A program made the position numbers and the translations under genes. Shown here in pieces: positions 28,216 to 37,065 of a stretch of 64,000 nt of DNA (position 1 is its first letter; every line of letters begins with the position of its first letter). The stretch is taken from assembly GCA_963811825.1 (NCBI GenBank), contig CAWESS010000024.1, forward strand, positions 124,001-188,000. Direction: 5' to 3'. The DNA comes from Fodinibacter sp963811825 (GTDB taxonomy: Bacteria > Actinomycetota > Actinomycetes > Actinomycetales > Dermatophilaceae). The notes beneath the pieces were generated by a model that was not told where the DNA came from, did not search any database, and worked only from the letters and a program-made list of their open reading frames with translations.

Positions 28216-30087
28216 TCAGAACGCGGACTCGGGCACGTCCATGAGCAGGGAGTCGGTGGCCTCGGCCATGGCCCGCTCGGCGGTCAGGCGGGGCAGGACC
28301 TGCCGGGCGAAGAACTGCGCCGCGGCGACCTTGCCCGCGTAGAAGTCCTTGTCCTTGTCCGACGCCCCGGCCTCGAGCGCGTCGAGGGCCACGTGGGCCT
28401 GGCGCAGCAGCAGCCACGCGACGACGAGGTCGCCGGCGGCCAGCAGCAGCCGCGAGGTGTTCTGCCCGACGGAGTAGATGTTCGTGATCTCGCCGCCGTT
28501 GCGCGGGTCGGACTTCATCAGCTCACCGACCATGTACCCGAGGATGCCCTGCACGTCCTCGAGGCCCTGGCCGAGCAGCTCGCGGTCGCGGTCGAGGCGG
28601 CCGTCGTGCGAGCCGAGGTCCTTGGCGAACTCCTGCATCTGCGCCGACAGGTGCGTGAGGGCCTGGCCCTTGTCGCGCACGATCTTGCGGAAGAAGAAGT
28701 CCAGGCCCTGGATGGCCGTGGTGCCCTCGTAGAGGGTGTCGATCTTCGCGTCGCGCACGTACTGCTCGACCGGGTAGTCCTGGAGGAAGCCGGACCCGCC
28801 GAAGGTCTGCAGCGACTCGGTGCCGAGCAGCACCCAGGCGCGCTCGGAACCCAGCCCCTTGACGATGGGCAGCAGCAGGTCGTTGACCCGGCTGGCGGTG
28901 TCGGCGGCCGAGCCGCGCTCGAACTCCTCGGACCCGCTGGCGAGGCGCTCCTGGTCGACGATGTCCTGCTGGCTGGCCGTGTAGAGCACGAGTGCGCGAA
29001 GGCCCTCGGCGTACGACTTCTGCGTCATGAGGGAGCGGCGGACGTCGGGGTGGTGGGTGATCGTCACGCGGGGGGCGGACTTGTCGGCGGCCTGCGTCAG
29101 GTCGGCACCCTGAACGCGCTGCTTGGCGTAGTCGAGGGCGTTGAGGTAGCCGGTCGACAGCGTGGCGATGGCCTTGGTGCCGACCATCATCCGCGCGTTC
29201 TCGATGACGTGGAACATCTGCGCGATGCCGTCGTGGGTGTCGCCGAGCAGGGTGCCGACGGCGGCGCGCTCGCCGCCGAAGGTGAGCTCGCAGGTCGTGG
29301 AGACCTTCAGGCCCATCTTCTTCTCGACGTTGGTGACGTAGACGCCGTTGCGCTCGCCGAGCTCACCGGTCTCGAGGTCGACCTCGAACTTCGACAGCAC
29401 GAACAGCGACAGGCCCTTGGTGCCGGGGCCGGCGCCCTCGGGGCGGGCCAGGACGAAGTGGACGACGTTGTCGACCATGTCGGACTCGGCGCTCGTGATG
29501 AAGCGCTTGACGCCGGTGATGGTCCACGTGCCGTCGCCGTTGTCGACCGCCTTGGTGCGGCCGGCGCCGACGTCGGACCCGGCATCCGGCTCGGTCAGCA
29601 CCATCGTGCAGTGCCAGCCCTTCTCCGCGATCCAGTGCGCGAGCCGCTTCTGCTCGTCGTTGCCCATGGCGTACAGCAGCTTGGCGAAGCCGTAGGACGC
29701 GGCGAACATCGACACGGCCGGGTTCGAGCCGAGCAGCATCTCGTTGACACCCCAGCGCAGGCTCGGCGGGACGACGGTGCCGCCGAGCTCGGCGTTGAGG
29801 TCGATGCTCCAGAACCCGCTGTCGCGGTAGGCGTTGAAGGACTTGGTGAACGACGCGGGCATCGTCACGGTCTGCGTCTGCGGGTCGTAGACGGGCGGGT
29901 GCCGGTCGGAGTCCTCGAACGACTCGGCGAGCTCGTTCTCGGCCAGGCGCGCGACCTCCTTGAGCATCTCGCGCGCGGTGTCGACGTCCACCTCCTCGTA
30001 GGGGCCGGAGCCCAGCACGTCGCCGCGACCGAGCACCTCGAAGAGGTTGAACTCGATGTCACGCAGGTTGCTCTTGTAATGACCCAT
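28216..30087 (-). CDS. long acyl-CoA dehydrogenase (about 623 residues, FadE type)
   Basis: The chain is longer than the 380-400 residue classical type. An N-terminal extension MGHYKSNLRDIEFNLFEVLG precedes the catalytic core, and a helical C-terminal extension follows it. Core blocks: WHCTMVLTEPDAGSDVGAGR (FAD/acyl site), TWTITGVKRFITSAESD, YVRDAKIDTLYEGTTAIQGL, where the glutamate in YEGTT is the usual catalytic base. The C-terminal region ITNIYSVGQNTSRLLLAAGD is typical of the DUF1974/AcdC-like extension. It catalyses the first step of beta-oxidation on a fatty or aromatic acyl-CoA of unknown length. Start ATG 30087 with GGAGGACATC upstream. It is divergent from ltrA. Confidence 0.9.
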   Translation of the reverse strand: MGHYKSNLRDIEFNLFEVLGRGDVLGSGPYEEVDVDTAREMLKEVARLAENELAESFEDSDRHPPVYDPQTQTVTMPASFTKSFNAYRDSGFWSIDLNAELGGTVVPPSLRWGVNEMLLGSNPAVSMFAASYGFAKLLYAMGNDEQKRLAHWIAEKGWHCTMVLTEPDAGSDVGAGRTKAVDNGDGTWTITGVKRFITSAESDMVDNVVHFVLARPEGAGPGTKGLSLFVLSKFEVDLETGELGERNGVYVTNVEKKMGLKVSTTCELTFGGERAAVGTLLGDTHDGIAQMFHVIENARMMVGTKAIATLSTGYLNALDYAKQRVQGADLTQAADKSAPRVTITHHPDVRRSLMTQKSYAEGLRALVLYTASQQDIVDQERLASGSEEFERGSAADTASRVNDLLLPIVKGLGSERAWVLLGTESLQTFGGSGFLQDYPVEQYVRDAKIDTLYEGTTAIQGLDFFFRKIVRDKGQALTHLSAQMQEFAKDLGSHDGRLDRDRELLGQGLEDVQGILGYMVGELMKSDPRNGGEITNIYSVGQNTSRLLLAAGDLVVAWLLLRQAHVALDALEAGASDKDKDFYAGKVAAAQFFARQVLPRLTAERAMAEATDSLLMDVPESAF

Positions 30088-30214
30088 GCCGATGTCCTCC
30101 GGGAGTGCAGGTGAGCGCTTGCTTACCAGTGTGCTACCCACGGGTAACAAAACGCAAGGGGGATGCCGTCGAAACGGCCGAGTGTCCTGCGTCACCTCGG
30201 GGGATACTCGCCAC

Positions 30215-31447
30215 GTGAGTGTCATCGCCGTCCCGTTCCGCCGCCCCATCGTCGGCCGCGATCCCCACGAGCCGGGCCGTGCCGCGACCCCCCTCGAGCT
30301 GTTCTTCGACCTCATCTTCGTCGTCGCCATCGCGAGCAACGCGGTGCAGCTGCACCACGGCATCACCGAGGGCCACCTCGACGCGATCGTGGGCTACTCG
30401 CTCTCGTGGTTCGCGATCTGGTGGGCCTGGATGGGGTACACGTGGTACGCCTCGGCCTACGACAACGACGACGTCGTCTTCCGGCTGCTGACCTTCGTCA
30501 TCATGGCCGGCTGCCTCGTGCTCGCCGCGGCGATCCCGGACCTGTTCGCCGACGGGTCATCCGCCCTCGCGGTCGCCGGCTACGCCATCATGCGGCTCGG
30601 CCTGGTCGCCCTGTGGCTGCGCGCTGCCGCGCACGACCCGCAGCGTCGCAAGACGGCGATGACGTACGCGGTGGGCATCACCCTCGTGCAGCTGCTGTGG
30701 ATCGCGCGCCTGTGGGTGCCCGAGAGCTGGTTCCTCGCGACCTTCGGCCTCCTCGTGATCCTCGAGGTGAGCGTTCCGTGGATCGCCGAGCGCCGGCACG
30801 GTACGACGCCGTTCCACCCCCACCACATCGCCGAGCGCTACGCACTGCTCACGATCATCGTGCTGGGCGAGGTGATCCTCTCCACGGTGCTCGCCATCCA
30901 GGGGGCGATGGCCTCGTCGTCCGGTGACGAGGGCTCCGGGGGGCACAGCGCGCCGTATGCCGCGGCGGCATCCGGTGGGGTCGGGCCCGAGATGCTGCCG
31001 CTCATCGTCGGTGGCCTGTTCATCGTCTTCTCCCTGTGGTGGCTGTACTTCAAGCGCGAGAACGTCGACCTCGTCGAGGACGCCCGCACGACCTTCCTCT
31101 TCGGCTACGCGCACCTGCCGGTGTTCGCGTCGTGCGCCGCGGTCGGGGCGGCGCTCGCCGCTGCGGTCGACGTCGTCGGGGACCACAGCGAGAGCAGCGA
31201 CCGCACCGTCGCGCTCGTGCTGAGCGTTGCGGTGGCGATCTTCCTGCTCACGCTCGGTGGGCTGCACGCGGTGCGGGCAGAGCGTTTCGGGTCAGCGGTC
31301 CTGCCGGCGGTGGTCGTCAGCATCGCGGTTCTCGTCGTGCCGTTCCTCGGGCTGCCGGTGCAGTGGAGCATCATGCTCATCGGGCTGATCCTCGCCGCGG
31401 CCGTCGCCGAGCACGTCGTCCACTCGGGCCGGCTGGTCACCGCATAG
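30215..31447 (+). CDS. low-temperature-requirement protein A (LtrA) family membrane protein
   Basis: 410 residues with about ten hydrophobic segments. The opening GRAATPLELFFDLIFVVAIA is the LtrA signature (E-L-F-F-D-L-x-F-V). Later FHPHHIAERYALLTIIVLGE (H-x-x-E-R-x-x-x-x-x-x-L-G-E) is the second conserved block. LtrA was named from a cold-growth phenotype in Listeria; its biochemical role is not settled. GTG 30215 (VSVIAVPFRRPIVGRDPHEP) is the chosen start since it directly precedes the conserved region. Intact frame; followed 10 bases later by a DUF6584-like gene. Confidence 0.85.
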   Translation: MSVIAVPFRRPIVGRDPHEPGRAATPLELFFDLIFVVAIASNAVQLHHGITEGHLDAIVGYSLSWFAIWWAWMGYTWYASAYDNDDVVFRLLTFVIMAGCLVLAAAIPDLFADGSSALAVAGYAIMRLGLVALWLRAAAHDPQRRKTAMTYAVGITLVQLLWIARLWVPESWFLATFGLLVILEVSVPWIAERRHGTTPFHPHHIAERYALLTIIVLGEVILSTVLAIQGAMASSSGDEGSGGHSAPYAAAASGGVGPEMLPLIVGGLFIVFSLWWLYFKRENVDLVEDARTTFLFGYAHLPVFASCAAVGAALAAAVDVVGDHSESSDRTVALVLSVAVAIFLLTLGGLHAVRAERFGSAVLPAVVVSIAVLVVPFLGLPVQWSIMLIGLILAAAVAEHVVHSGRLVTA

Positions 31448-31457
31448 TCTGGCGCGC

Positions 31458-32072
31458 ATGGTGAGCGAGGGGTCGTCCGAGCAGGTGCTCGAGCAGGCGC
31501 GCGCCGCCGTCGACGCGGGTGTGACCTGGCAGGCCCGCGACCTGCTCGCCGCCCGCGTCGAGGCCGAGCGTGACCCCGAGGCGCTGGCCCTGCTCGGCGA
31601 GGTCTACCAGGACATGGGCGACCTGCCCCGAGCCGGTGCCGTGATGTTCGCCTCCGGCGCGAAGGGCCCCGAGGCGGATGCCGCGGTGGCGGCCTGGCGG
31701 GCGCAGTCCGACGACGACTTCGCGGTGATGTGGTGGTCGCTTCCGGCGTCCGTGCGGGTCGAGCCGTTGCCGCGACGCCTCGAGGCGCTGCGCGAGCGGG
31801 CCCGGGCCGCGGGGGCCGACGTCGACGCCGAGGAGAGGGTCGACGCCGAGGTGGCGCCAACGGCATCCGACGCCGGTGAACTCCCCGCGCAGGTGCCGGT
31901 CGCGAAGGCGAGCACCGAGGTCGCCGTGCGCGACAACGACGGCGACGAGGACGAGGACGACGAGGGCGGTTTCGACGCCTCGTGGTACGTCGCGTGGGTG
32001 CTCGCGGTGCTGTTCGTCGTGTTCGCGGTCATCGGGTTCGTCACCGCGCTGGGGTGGATCGTCCCGGGCTGA
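31458..32072 (+). CDS. DUF6584-like protein with TPR-like N-terminus and C-terminal membrane helix
   Basis: 204 residues. Residues 5-75 form TPR-like helices (VLEQARAAVDAGVTWQARDL, PEALALLGEVYQDMGDLPRA, GAVMFASGAKGPEAD), resembling the actinobacterial DUF6584 family in which a helix repeat is followed by A-x-x-W/M-x-x-x-S/L. A long acidic linker (NDGDEDEDDEGGFDASW) leads to one C-terminal membrane helix YVAWVLAVLFVVFAVIGFV. Family assignment is from memory and tentative. Intact frame; it probably forms a transcript with ltrA. Confidence 0.55.
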   Translation: MVSEGSSEQVLEQARAAVDAGVTWQARDLLAARVEAERDPEALALLGEVYQDMGDLPRAGAVMFASGAKGPEADAAVAAWRAQSDDDFAVMWWSLPASVRVEPLPRRLEALRERARAAGADVDAEERVDAEVAPTASDAGELPAQVPVAKASTEVAVRDNDGDEDEDDEGGFDASWYVAWVLAVLFVVFAVIGFVTALGWIVPG

Positions 32073-32126
32073 CCGGAGACGACGCCGCGGGCAGGCCGCG
32101 ATCCGGGGTGGTGCAGGCGGGGTGCC

Positions 32127-32267
32127 TCAGACCCCACTCCCGTAGCCGTCGGGCCGCAACGGCGGCTCCTCGTCTGGAGGGGCGGGTGACCCCTCGGGCG
32201 GGTCGACGACCAGGTCTTCGTCCGGATCCTGCTCTGCAGGAGTGGGCTTCTTCTCGTTGTTGCTCAT
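32127..32267 (-). CDS. small acidic, proline-rich protein of 46 residues
   Basis: Reading on the minus strand gives MSNNEKKPTPAEQDPDEDLV followed by VDPPEGSPAPPDEEPPLRPD and GYGSGV before TGA. GAGAGG lies 8 bases before the ATG at 32267. The composition (D, E, P, G, almost no hydrophobics) indicates a disordered protein. It is unlisted in any family I recognise, but codon use is ordinary and the start site is good, so I consider it likely real. Confidence 0.5.
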   Translation of the reverse strand: MSNNEKKPTPAEQDPDEDLVVDPPEGSPAPPDEEPPLRPDGYGSGV

Positions 32268-32360
32268 GCCCCATCCTCTCGCTTCACGCCCGCCAGCGAC
32301 AGGGGGTGATGACGAAAAGGAGCCGCTTGTGGGCCCCGCCGATTCCCGCCCCTTCGCTCA

Positions 32361-32403
32361 GAGCCGATGACGGGATCCTTCTCAATGGGAGCCGATGACG
32401 GGA
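32361..32403 (+). repeat. 15-bp direct repeat duplicating the 3' end of tRNA-Gly
   Basis: GAGCCGATGACGGGA occurs at 32361-32375 and, with its first base changed, within GGAGCCGATGACGGGA at 32388-32403, the second being the tRNA 3' end (acceptor and part of the T arm). Duplication of a tRNA 3' end is the usual scar of site-specific integration, but a terminator-proximal local duplication is also possible. Confidence 0.5.
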
Positions 32404-32460
32404 ATCGAACCCGCGTGTCCAGCTTGGGAAGCTGGCGCTCTACCATTGAGCTACATCGGC
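32390..32460 (-). tRNA. tRNA-Gly (anticodon CCC)
   Basis: On the minus strand the sequence begins GCCGATGTAGCTCAATGGTA and folds into a full cloverleaf. The acceptor GCCGATG pairs with CATCGGC. The anticodon arm is CCAGC-TTCCCAA-GCTGG with CCC at positions 34-36. The T arm is GCGGGTTCGATTCCCGT. No CCA is encoded. Confidence 0.93.
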
Positions 32461-32563
32461 GTGCCGCCCGGACGGGGCCCGAAGCGGCGGGGGAAGTCTA
32501 ACCCAACGGGAGCACGGACGCCGTCAGGCTGCCACCCCACCCATCGAGGGTAACCTTCCCCTC

Positions 32564-33139
32564 GTGCTGCTCTCAGACCGCGACATCAGGGCCGAGATCG
32601 AGGCCGAACGGGTCGTCCTCGACCCGTGGGACCCCGACATGATCCAGCCGAGCAGCGTCGACGTTCGCCTCGACAAGTACTTCCGGCTGTTCGACAACCA
32701 CAAGTACCCGTTCATCGACCCCGCGCAGGACCAGCCCGACCTCACCCGCCTCGTCGAGGTCGACCCCTCCGACGGGTTCGTCCTGCACCCCGGCGAGTTC
32801 GTCCTCGGCAGCACCCTCGAGGCCGTGACCCTGCCCGACGACCTCGCGGCCCGCGTCGAGGGCAAGTCCAGCCTGGGCCGCCTCGGCCTGCTCACCCACG
32901 CCACCGCCGGATTCGTCGACCCCGGGTTCACCGGCCACGTGACCCTCGAGCTGAGCAACGTCGCGACCCTGCCGATCATGTTGTGGCCCGGCATGAAGAT
33001 CGGCCAGCTGGCCTTCTTCCGCCTGTCCTCGCCGGCCGAGAACCCCTACGGCTCGTCGAAGTACGGCTCGCACTACCAGGGCCAGCGCGGCCCGACCGCG
33101 AGCCGCAGCTTCCAGAACTTCCGCCGCGCGGACGTGTGA
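32564..33139 (+). CDS. dcd: dCTP deaminase
   Basis: 191 residues, normal length. GTG start giving VLLSDRDIRAEIEAERVVLD. Family blocks: MIQPSSVDVRLDKYFRLFDN, RVEGKSSLGRLGLLTHATAG (substrate and Mg site), GFVDPGFTGHVTLELSN (the catalytic glutamate in T-L-E-L) and PIMLWPGMKIGQLAFFRLSS. It converts dCTP to dUTP, or, in the actinobacterial bifunctional form of the same length, directly to dUMP; the SHYQGQRGPTASRSF tail fits the bifunctional type. It is followed by an overlapping GTGA start for a hydrolase gene. Confidence 0.93.
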   Translation: MLLSDRDIRAEIEAERVVLDPWDPDMIQPSSVDVRLDKYFRLFDNHKYPFIDPAQDQPDLTRLVEVDPSDGFVLHPGEFVLGSTLEAVTLPDDLAARVEGKSSLGRLGLLTHATAGFVDPGFTGHVTLELSNVATLPIMLWPGMKIGQLAFFRLSSPAENPYGSSKYGSHYQGQRGPTASRSFQNFRRADV

Positions 33140-33824
33140 CCGCCCCCAGCGAAGCCGCCGACCACCCGCTGCTCTCACCCGAGGGCGGACAACGGGGCCG
33201 AGCTGCGCGGCCACGTGCCCGACGACCCGAGTGGGGTCGTCCTGATCGTCCACGGCGGCGCCGAGTCAGGCACCTCGCGGGTCAGGTGGTCGGGGCTTGC
33301 CGCGCTCCGCATGGTGCCCTTCGCCCTGGCGATCACCCGCCGCGCCCGACGCTCGGGCGACGACGTCGCGGTCCTCCGGCTCAAGAACCGGATCCGCGGC
33401 TGGAACGGCGCCGCGCAGGACCCACTGGTCGACGCCCGTTGGGCGCTCGACCGCGATCCACCGCACGCTGCCCGGCATCCCCGTCGTCCTCGTCGGCCAC
33501 TCGATGGGCGGGCGCGTGGTGCTCCGCCTCAGCGACGAGCCGGACGTCGCCGGCGTCGCCGCCCTCGCTCCGTGGATCGCCGGCGACGCCCGCCCACCCC
33601 GCTCCGGCACTCCGGTTCTGCTCCTGCACGGCACCAAGGACCGCATCACCGACCCCCGCCGCACCGCTGCCCTCGCCACGCGCTTCGCCGTGGCAGGCGT
33701 CGATGTCCGGCACGTGCCGATCGACGGTGGCGACCACCCGATGCTCCGTCAGGCCAACCGTTGGCACGACACCGTGGCCGACTTCGTCAGCGAGGTTCTT
33801 CGCGCCCCAGGCCGAACCAGCTGA
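33136..33824 (+). CDS. alpha/beta hydrolase (two frameshifts)
   Basis: About 229 residues after repair. The start GTG 33136 overlaps the dcd stop. Blocks: HVPDDPSGVVLIVHGGAESG (oxyanion strand and HGG), ITRRARRSGDDVAVLRLKN, LPGIPVVLVGHSMGGRVVLR (nucleophile elbow G-H-S-M-G-G), RSGTPVLLLHGTKDRITDPR (acid), and VPIDGGDHPMLRQANRWHDT with the catalytic His. The frame changes near 33185 and 33460. Generic esterase/lipase-like enzyme, substrate unknown. The end overlaps by 38 bp the convergent DHA2 exporter gene. Confidence 0.8.
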
Positions 33825-35180
33825 CGACCCCGCCGAGGGCGAGAGCCCGGCGCACCACAGCATCGCGCCGCGATAGCCCGCCGTCATCGACGCGAGGTCG
33901 AGGTAGTCGTCGCCGCTCAGCCCCACGAGCGCGGGCAGGGCCGCCACCGCCAGAAGCGAACCCGCCCTCGCGACAGCGTTGTTCACGCCGCTGGCCGCCC
34001 CGGCGTAGCGCCCCGGCGCCGCCGCCAGCACGGCCGCGGTCAACGGTGACACGAGCAGCGCGAGCCCCAGCGAGAACACGACCATCCCGGGCAGCACGCG
34101 GGCCCACGTGGCGCCGTCGACGACCAGCAGGAGCAGCAGCGCCCCCGCCGAGCACACGAGCGGGCCGACCGTCATCGGGATGCGCGGCCCGATGCGCGCC
34201 GACAGCGCCGCGGCCCGGCTCGAGAACAACAGCAGCGAAAGGGTGATCGGCAGGCTCGACAACCCGGCCTGCAGGGCACCCCATCCCGCGGCCTGCAGCT
34301 GCAGCACCGTGAACAACGAGACGCCACCGAGCGCCCCGTAGACGAGCACGGTCATGGCGTTCGCCGCCGAGAACACCCGTGAGCCGAACAGGCTGGGCGG
34401 AACGAGCGGGGATGCCGTGCGCCTCTCGACCGCGACCCACGCCACCGCGGCGGACAGCGCGATCACCCACGCCGCGGCGAGCACTGCCGGCGAGGCTTCG
34501 GTGGTCGCCGTCAGCGCGAAGGTCGCCGCCCCGAGCGCCAGCACGGTGAGGACCGCACCGGGGACGTCGAAGCGGCCGGTGGCCGCGGCATCCCGGCTCT
34601 CCGGCGCCTTCCGCACGAGGGCGACCGCGGCCAGGCACAGGGGGAGGTTGATCGCGAAGATCCACCGCCAGCTCGCCTGGTCGACGAGCCACCCGCCGAG
34701 CAGCGGCCCCACGGCGGCTGCCACCCCCGACACGCCCGCCCACGTGCCGATCGCGGCCGCGCGGTCCTCGGGGCGGAACGCGCTCTGGATGAGGGCCAGC
34801 GCCCCCGGCGTGAGCAGCGCCGCGCCGACACCCTGGAGGACCCGCAGGGCGATCAGCTGCCCCGGGGTCTGCGCCAGCGCGCACAGCACCGACGCCGCCA
34901 TGAACCAGATGACCCCGACGAGGTAGACCCGCCGCCGCCCCAGCCGGTCACCCAGCGCACCCCCGACGAGCACGAGCGAGGCCAGCGCCAGCAGGTAGCC
35001 GTTGACGACCCACTGCAGCTGGGCGAGTGAGGCGCCGAGGTCGCTGCCGATGGTGCGCAGGGCCACGTTGACGACCGAGCCGTCGAGGATCGCCACCGCC
35101 GAACCGAGGATGAGGCCGGACAGCACGAACCGGCCGCGCGGGGAGTCGCGCGCCAGCACGTCGTTGTCGAGGCTCTGCAC
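33787..35180 (-). CDS. DHA2-family MFS exporter (one frameshift near the C-terminus)
   Basis: About 464 residues. LGSAVAILDGSVVNVALRTI is the DHA2 motif D1, GGALGDRLGRRRVYLVGVIW is motif A, and GVSGVAAAVGPLLGGWLVDQ is motif C. Fourteen helices are likely. The tail changes frame near 33850, to end ALGGVVSWFGLGREEPR at 33787. The GTG at 35180 (VQSLDNDVLARDSPRGRFVL) is the preferred start; GTG 35225 is possible. It is divergent from opuCA (71 bp). It differs from the first DHA2 pump at 16916 in having no adjacent regulator. Confidence 0.85.
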
Positions 35181-35251
35181 GTCGTATGGGTACCACGACC
35201 TCGCTCGGCTAGGTTTGTGGAGCACGCCGCCGACCCCGTGGGGAGCACCTG

Positions 35252-36421
35252 ATGATCCGGTTCGATGCCGTGACCAAGCAGTTCCCGGACGGCACCGTCG
35301 CGGTCGACGACCTCACCCTCACCGCGCCCACCGGCAAGATCACCGTGCTCGTCGGGCCCTCGGGGTGCGGCAAGACGACGAGCCTGCGCATGGTCAACCG
35401 GATGATCGAACCCACGAGCGGCACGATCAGCCTCGACGGCCAGGACACCGGCCGGATGGACTCCGCCGAGCTGCGGCGCGGCATCGGCTACGTCATCCAG
35501 CACGCCGGGCTCTTCCCGCACCGAACCGTCCTGGACAACATCGGCACCGTCCCCCGACTGCTCGGCTGGGACAAGAAGCGCACGCGGGACGTCTCCCACG
35601 AGCTGCTCGAGCGCGTCGGCCTGGCCCCCGAGCTCGGTGGTCGCTACCCGGCACAGCTCTCGGGCGGGCAGCAGCAGCGCGTCGGGGTGGCGCGCGCCCT
35701 CGCGGCCGACCCGCCGGTGATGCTCATGGACGAACCGTTCTCGGCGGTCGACCCCGTCGTTCGCGACCAGCTGCAGGACGAGTTCCTGCGCCTGCAGTCC
35801 GAGCTCGGCAAGACGATCCTGTTCGTCACCCACGACATCGACGAGGCCATCAAGCTCGGCGACCAGGTCGCCGTGCTGCGCGTCGGCGGCCGGCTCGCCC
35901 AGGTGGCCGACCCGGCCTACCTGCTCGCGCACCCCGCCGACGACTTCGTCGCGGACTTCGTCGGCCGGGACCGCGGCTACCGGGCCCTGCAGTTCCAGCA
36001 GGTGCCGCGTCTGCCGCTGCGGTCCGAGCCCACGGTGCTGCTCGGCGAGCAGCCACAGCACTCGGATGCCGCGTGGTTGCTCGTCGTCGACGGCGCCCGT
36101 CGGCCGGTCGGCTGGGTCGAGCCCGGGCGCGTGGGGGAGCGGGCGGTCACCGAGGCCGACCTCCACCGCGGCGGAACCGCCGCGCGGGCGCAGGGCTCGC
36201 TGCGGGGTGCCCTGGATGCCGCGTTGTCCTCTCCCAGCCGGCGCGGCGTCATCGTCGACGATGCCGGCGAGCTGTGCGGCACCGTGCTCGCGCACGAGGT
36301 GCTGACCGCGATCGAGGAGACCGACCGGCCCGATCGGGACGAGGCCGACCCGTCGGGGACGGCTGGGACCGCTGGTGGTCAGGGTGGCGCGACCCGGCAT
36401 CCGGGTGAGGTCGGGCCGTGA
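35252..36421 (+). CDS. opuCA: glycine betaine/choline/carnitine ABC transporter ATP-binding protein
   Basis: 389 residues. The Walker A is VLVGPSGCGKTTSLRMVNRM, the signature is PAQLSGGQQQRVGVARALAA, Walker B is PVMLMDEPFSAVDPVVRDQL, and the switch histidine lies in ILFVTHDIDEAIKLGDQVAV. Q-H-A-G-L-F-P-H is typical of the ProV/OpuCA branch. The C-terminal 130 residues resemble the weak CBS-pair region of OpuCA that senses ionic strength. It powers the permeases encoded next, with which it overlaps (GTGA). Start ATG 35252. Confidence 0.9.
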   Translation: MIRFDAVTKQFPDGTVAVDDLTLTAPTGKITVLVGPSGCGKTTSLRMVNRMIEPTSGTISLDGQDTGRMDSAELRRGIGYVIQHAGLFPHRTVLDNIGTVPRLLGWDKKRTRDVSHELLERVGLAPELGGRYPAQLSGGQQQRVGVARALAADPPVMLMDEPFSAVDPVVRDQLQDEFLRLQSELGKTILFVTHDIDEAIKLGDQVAVLRVGGRLAQVADPAYLLAHPADDFVADFVGRDRGYRALQFQQVPRLPLRSEPTVLLGEQPQHSDAAWLLVVDGARRPVGWVEPGRVGERAVTEADLHRGGTAARAQGSLRGALDAALSSPSRRGVIVDDAGELCGTVLAHEVLTAIEETDRPDRDEADPSGTAGTAGGQGGATRHPGEVGP

Positions 36422-37065
36422 CCTGGCTCGGTGACAACTGGCGCACGGTGCTCGACCTCGCGGTCTCGCACCTCTACCTCGCGGGGGTGCCGCTGCTCAT
36501 CGGGCTCGTGCTGGCCCTGCCACTCGGGTGGGCGGCCAAGCGCTGGACGCGGGCCTACCCGGCGATCATCACCGGCACCGGGCTGCTCTACACGATCCCC
36601 TCGCTGGCCCTGTTCGTCATGATGCCGCTGCTGCTCGGCACCAAGATCCTCGACCCGGTCAACGTCGTCGTCGCGATGACGATCTACACCGTGGCCCTGC
36701 TCGTGCGCACCGTCGCCGACGGCTTGCGGGCGGTGCCCGACCACGTCGAGCAGGCCGCGACCGCGATGGGTTACAAGGGGCTTCGCCGGCTCGTCGGGGT
36801 CGAGCTGCCGCTGGCCGTGCCCGTCATCGCCGCCGGCCTGCGGGTCGCAGCGGTGTCCAACGTGAGCATCGTCAGCGTGGCCTCGGTCGTCGGTGTCTCG
36901 CAGCTCGGCGACCTGCTCGTCGACGGCTACAACCGGGTCATCTGGGGTGAGCTGCTCACCGGCATCGTCGCGTGCGTGCTGTTGGCGCTCGTGCTCGATC
37001 TCGTGATCCAGGCGGGCACCCGTGCCCTGACGCCGTGGGTGCGCGCGCAGGGAGGCCGGCCGTGA
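36418..37065 (+). CDS. opuCB: OpuCB-type compatible-solute ABC permease
   Basis: 215 residues with five or six helices (HLYLAGVPLLIGLVLALPLG, GLLYTIPSLALFVMMPLLLG). The EAA-type loop that contacts the ATPase reads VEQAATAMGYKGLRRLVGVE followed by LPLAVPVIAAGLRVA. It starts GTG 36418, overlapping the opuCA stop, and its own stop overlaps the next permease start. One half of the membrane channel for betaine/choline-type osmolytes. Confidence 0.9.
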   Translation: MTWLGDNWRTVLDLAVSHLYLAGVPLLIGLVLALPLGWAAKRWTRAYPAIITGTGLLYTIPSLALFVMMPLLLGTKILDPVNVVVAMTIYTVALLVRTVADGLRAVPDHVEQAATAMGYKGLRRLVGVELPLAVPVIAAGLRVAAVSNVSIVSVASVVGVSQLGDLLVDGYNRVIWGELLTGIVACVLLALVLDLVIQAGTRALTPWVRAQGGRP

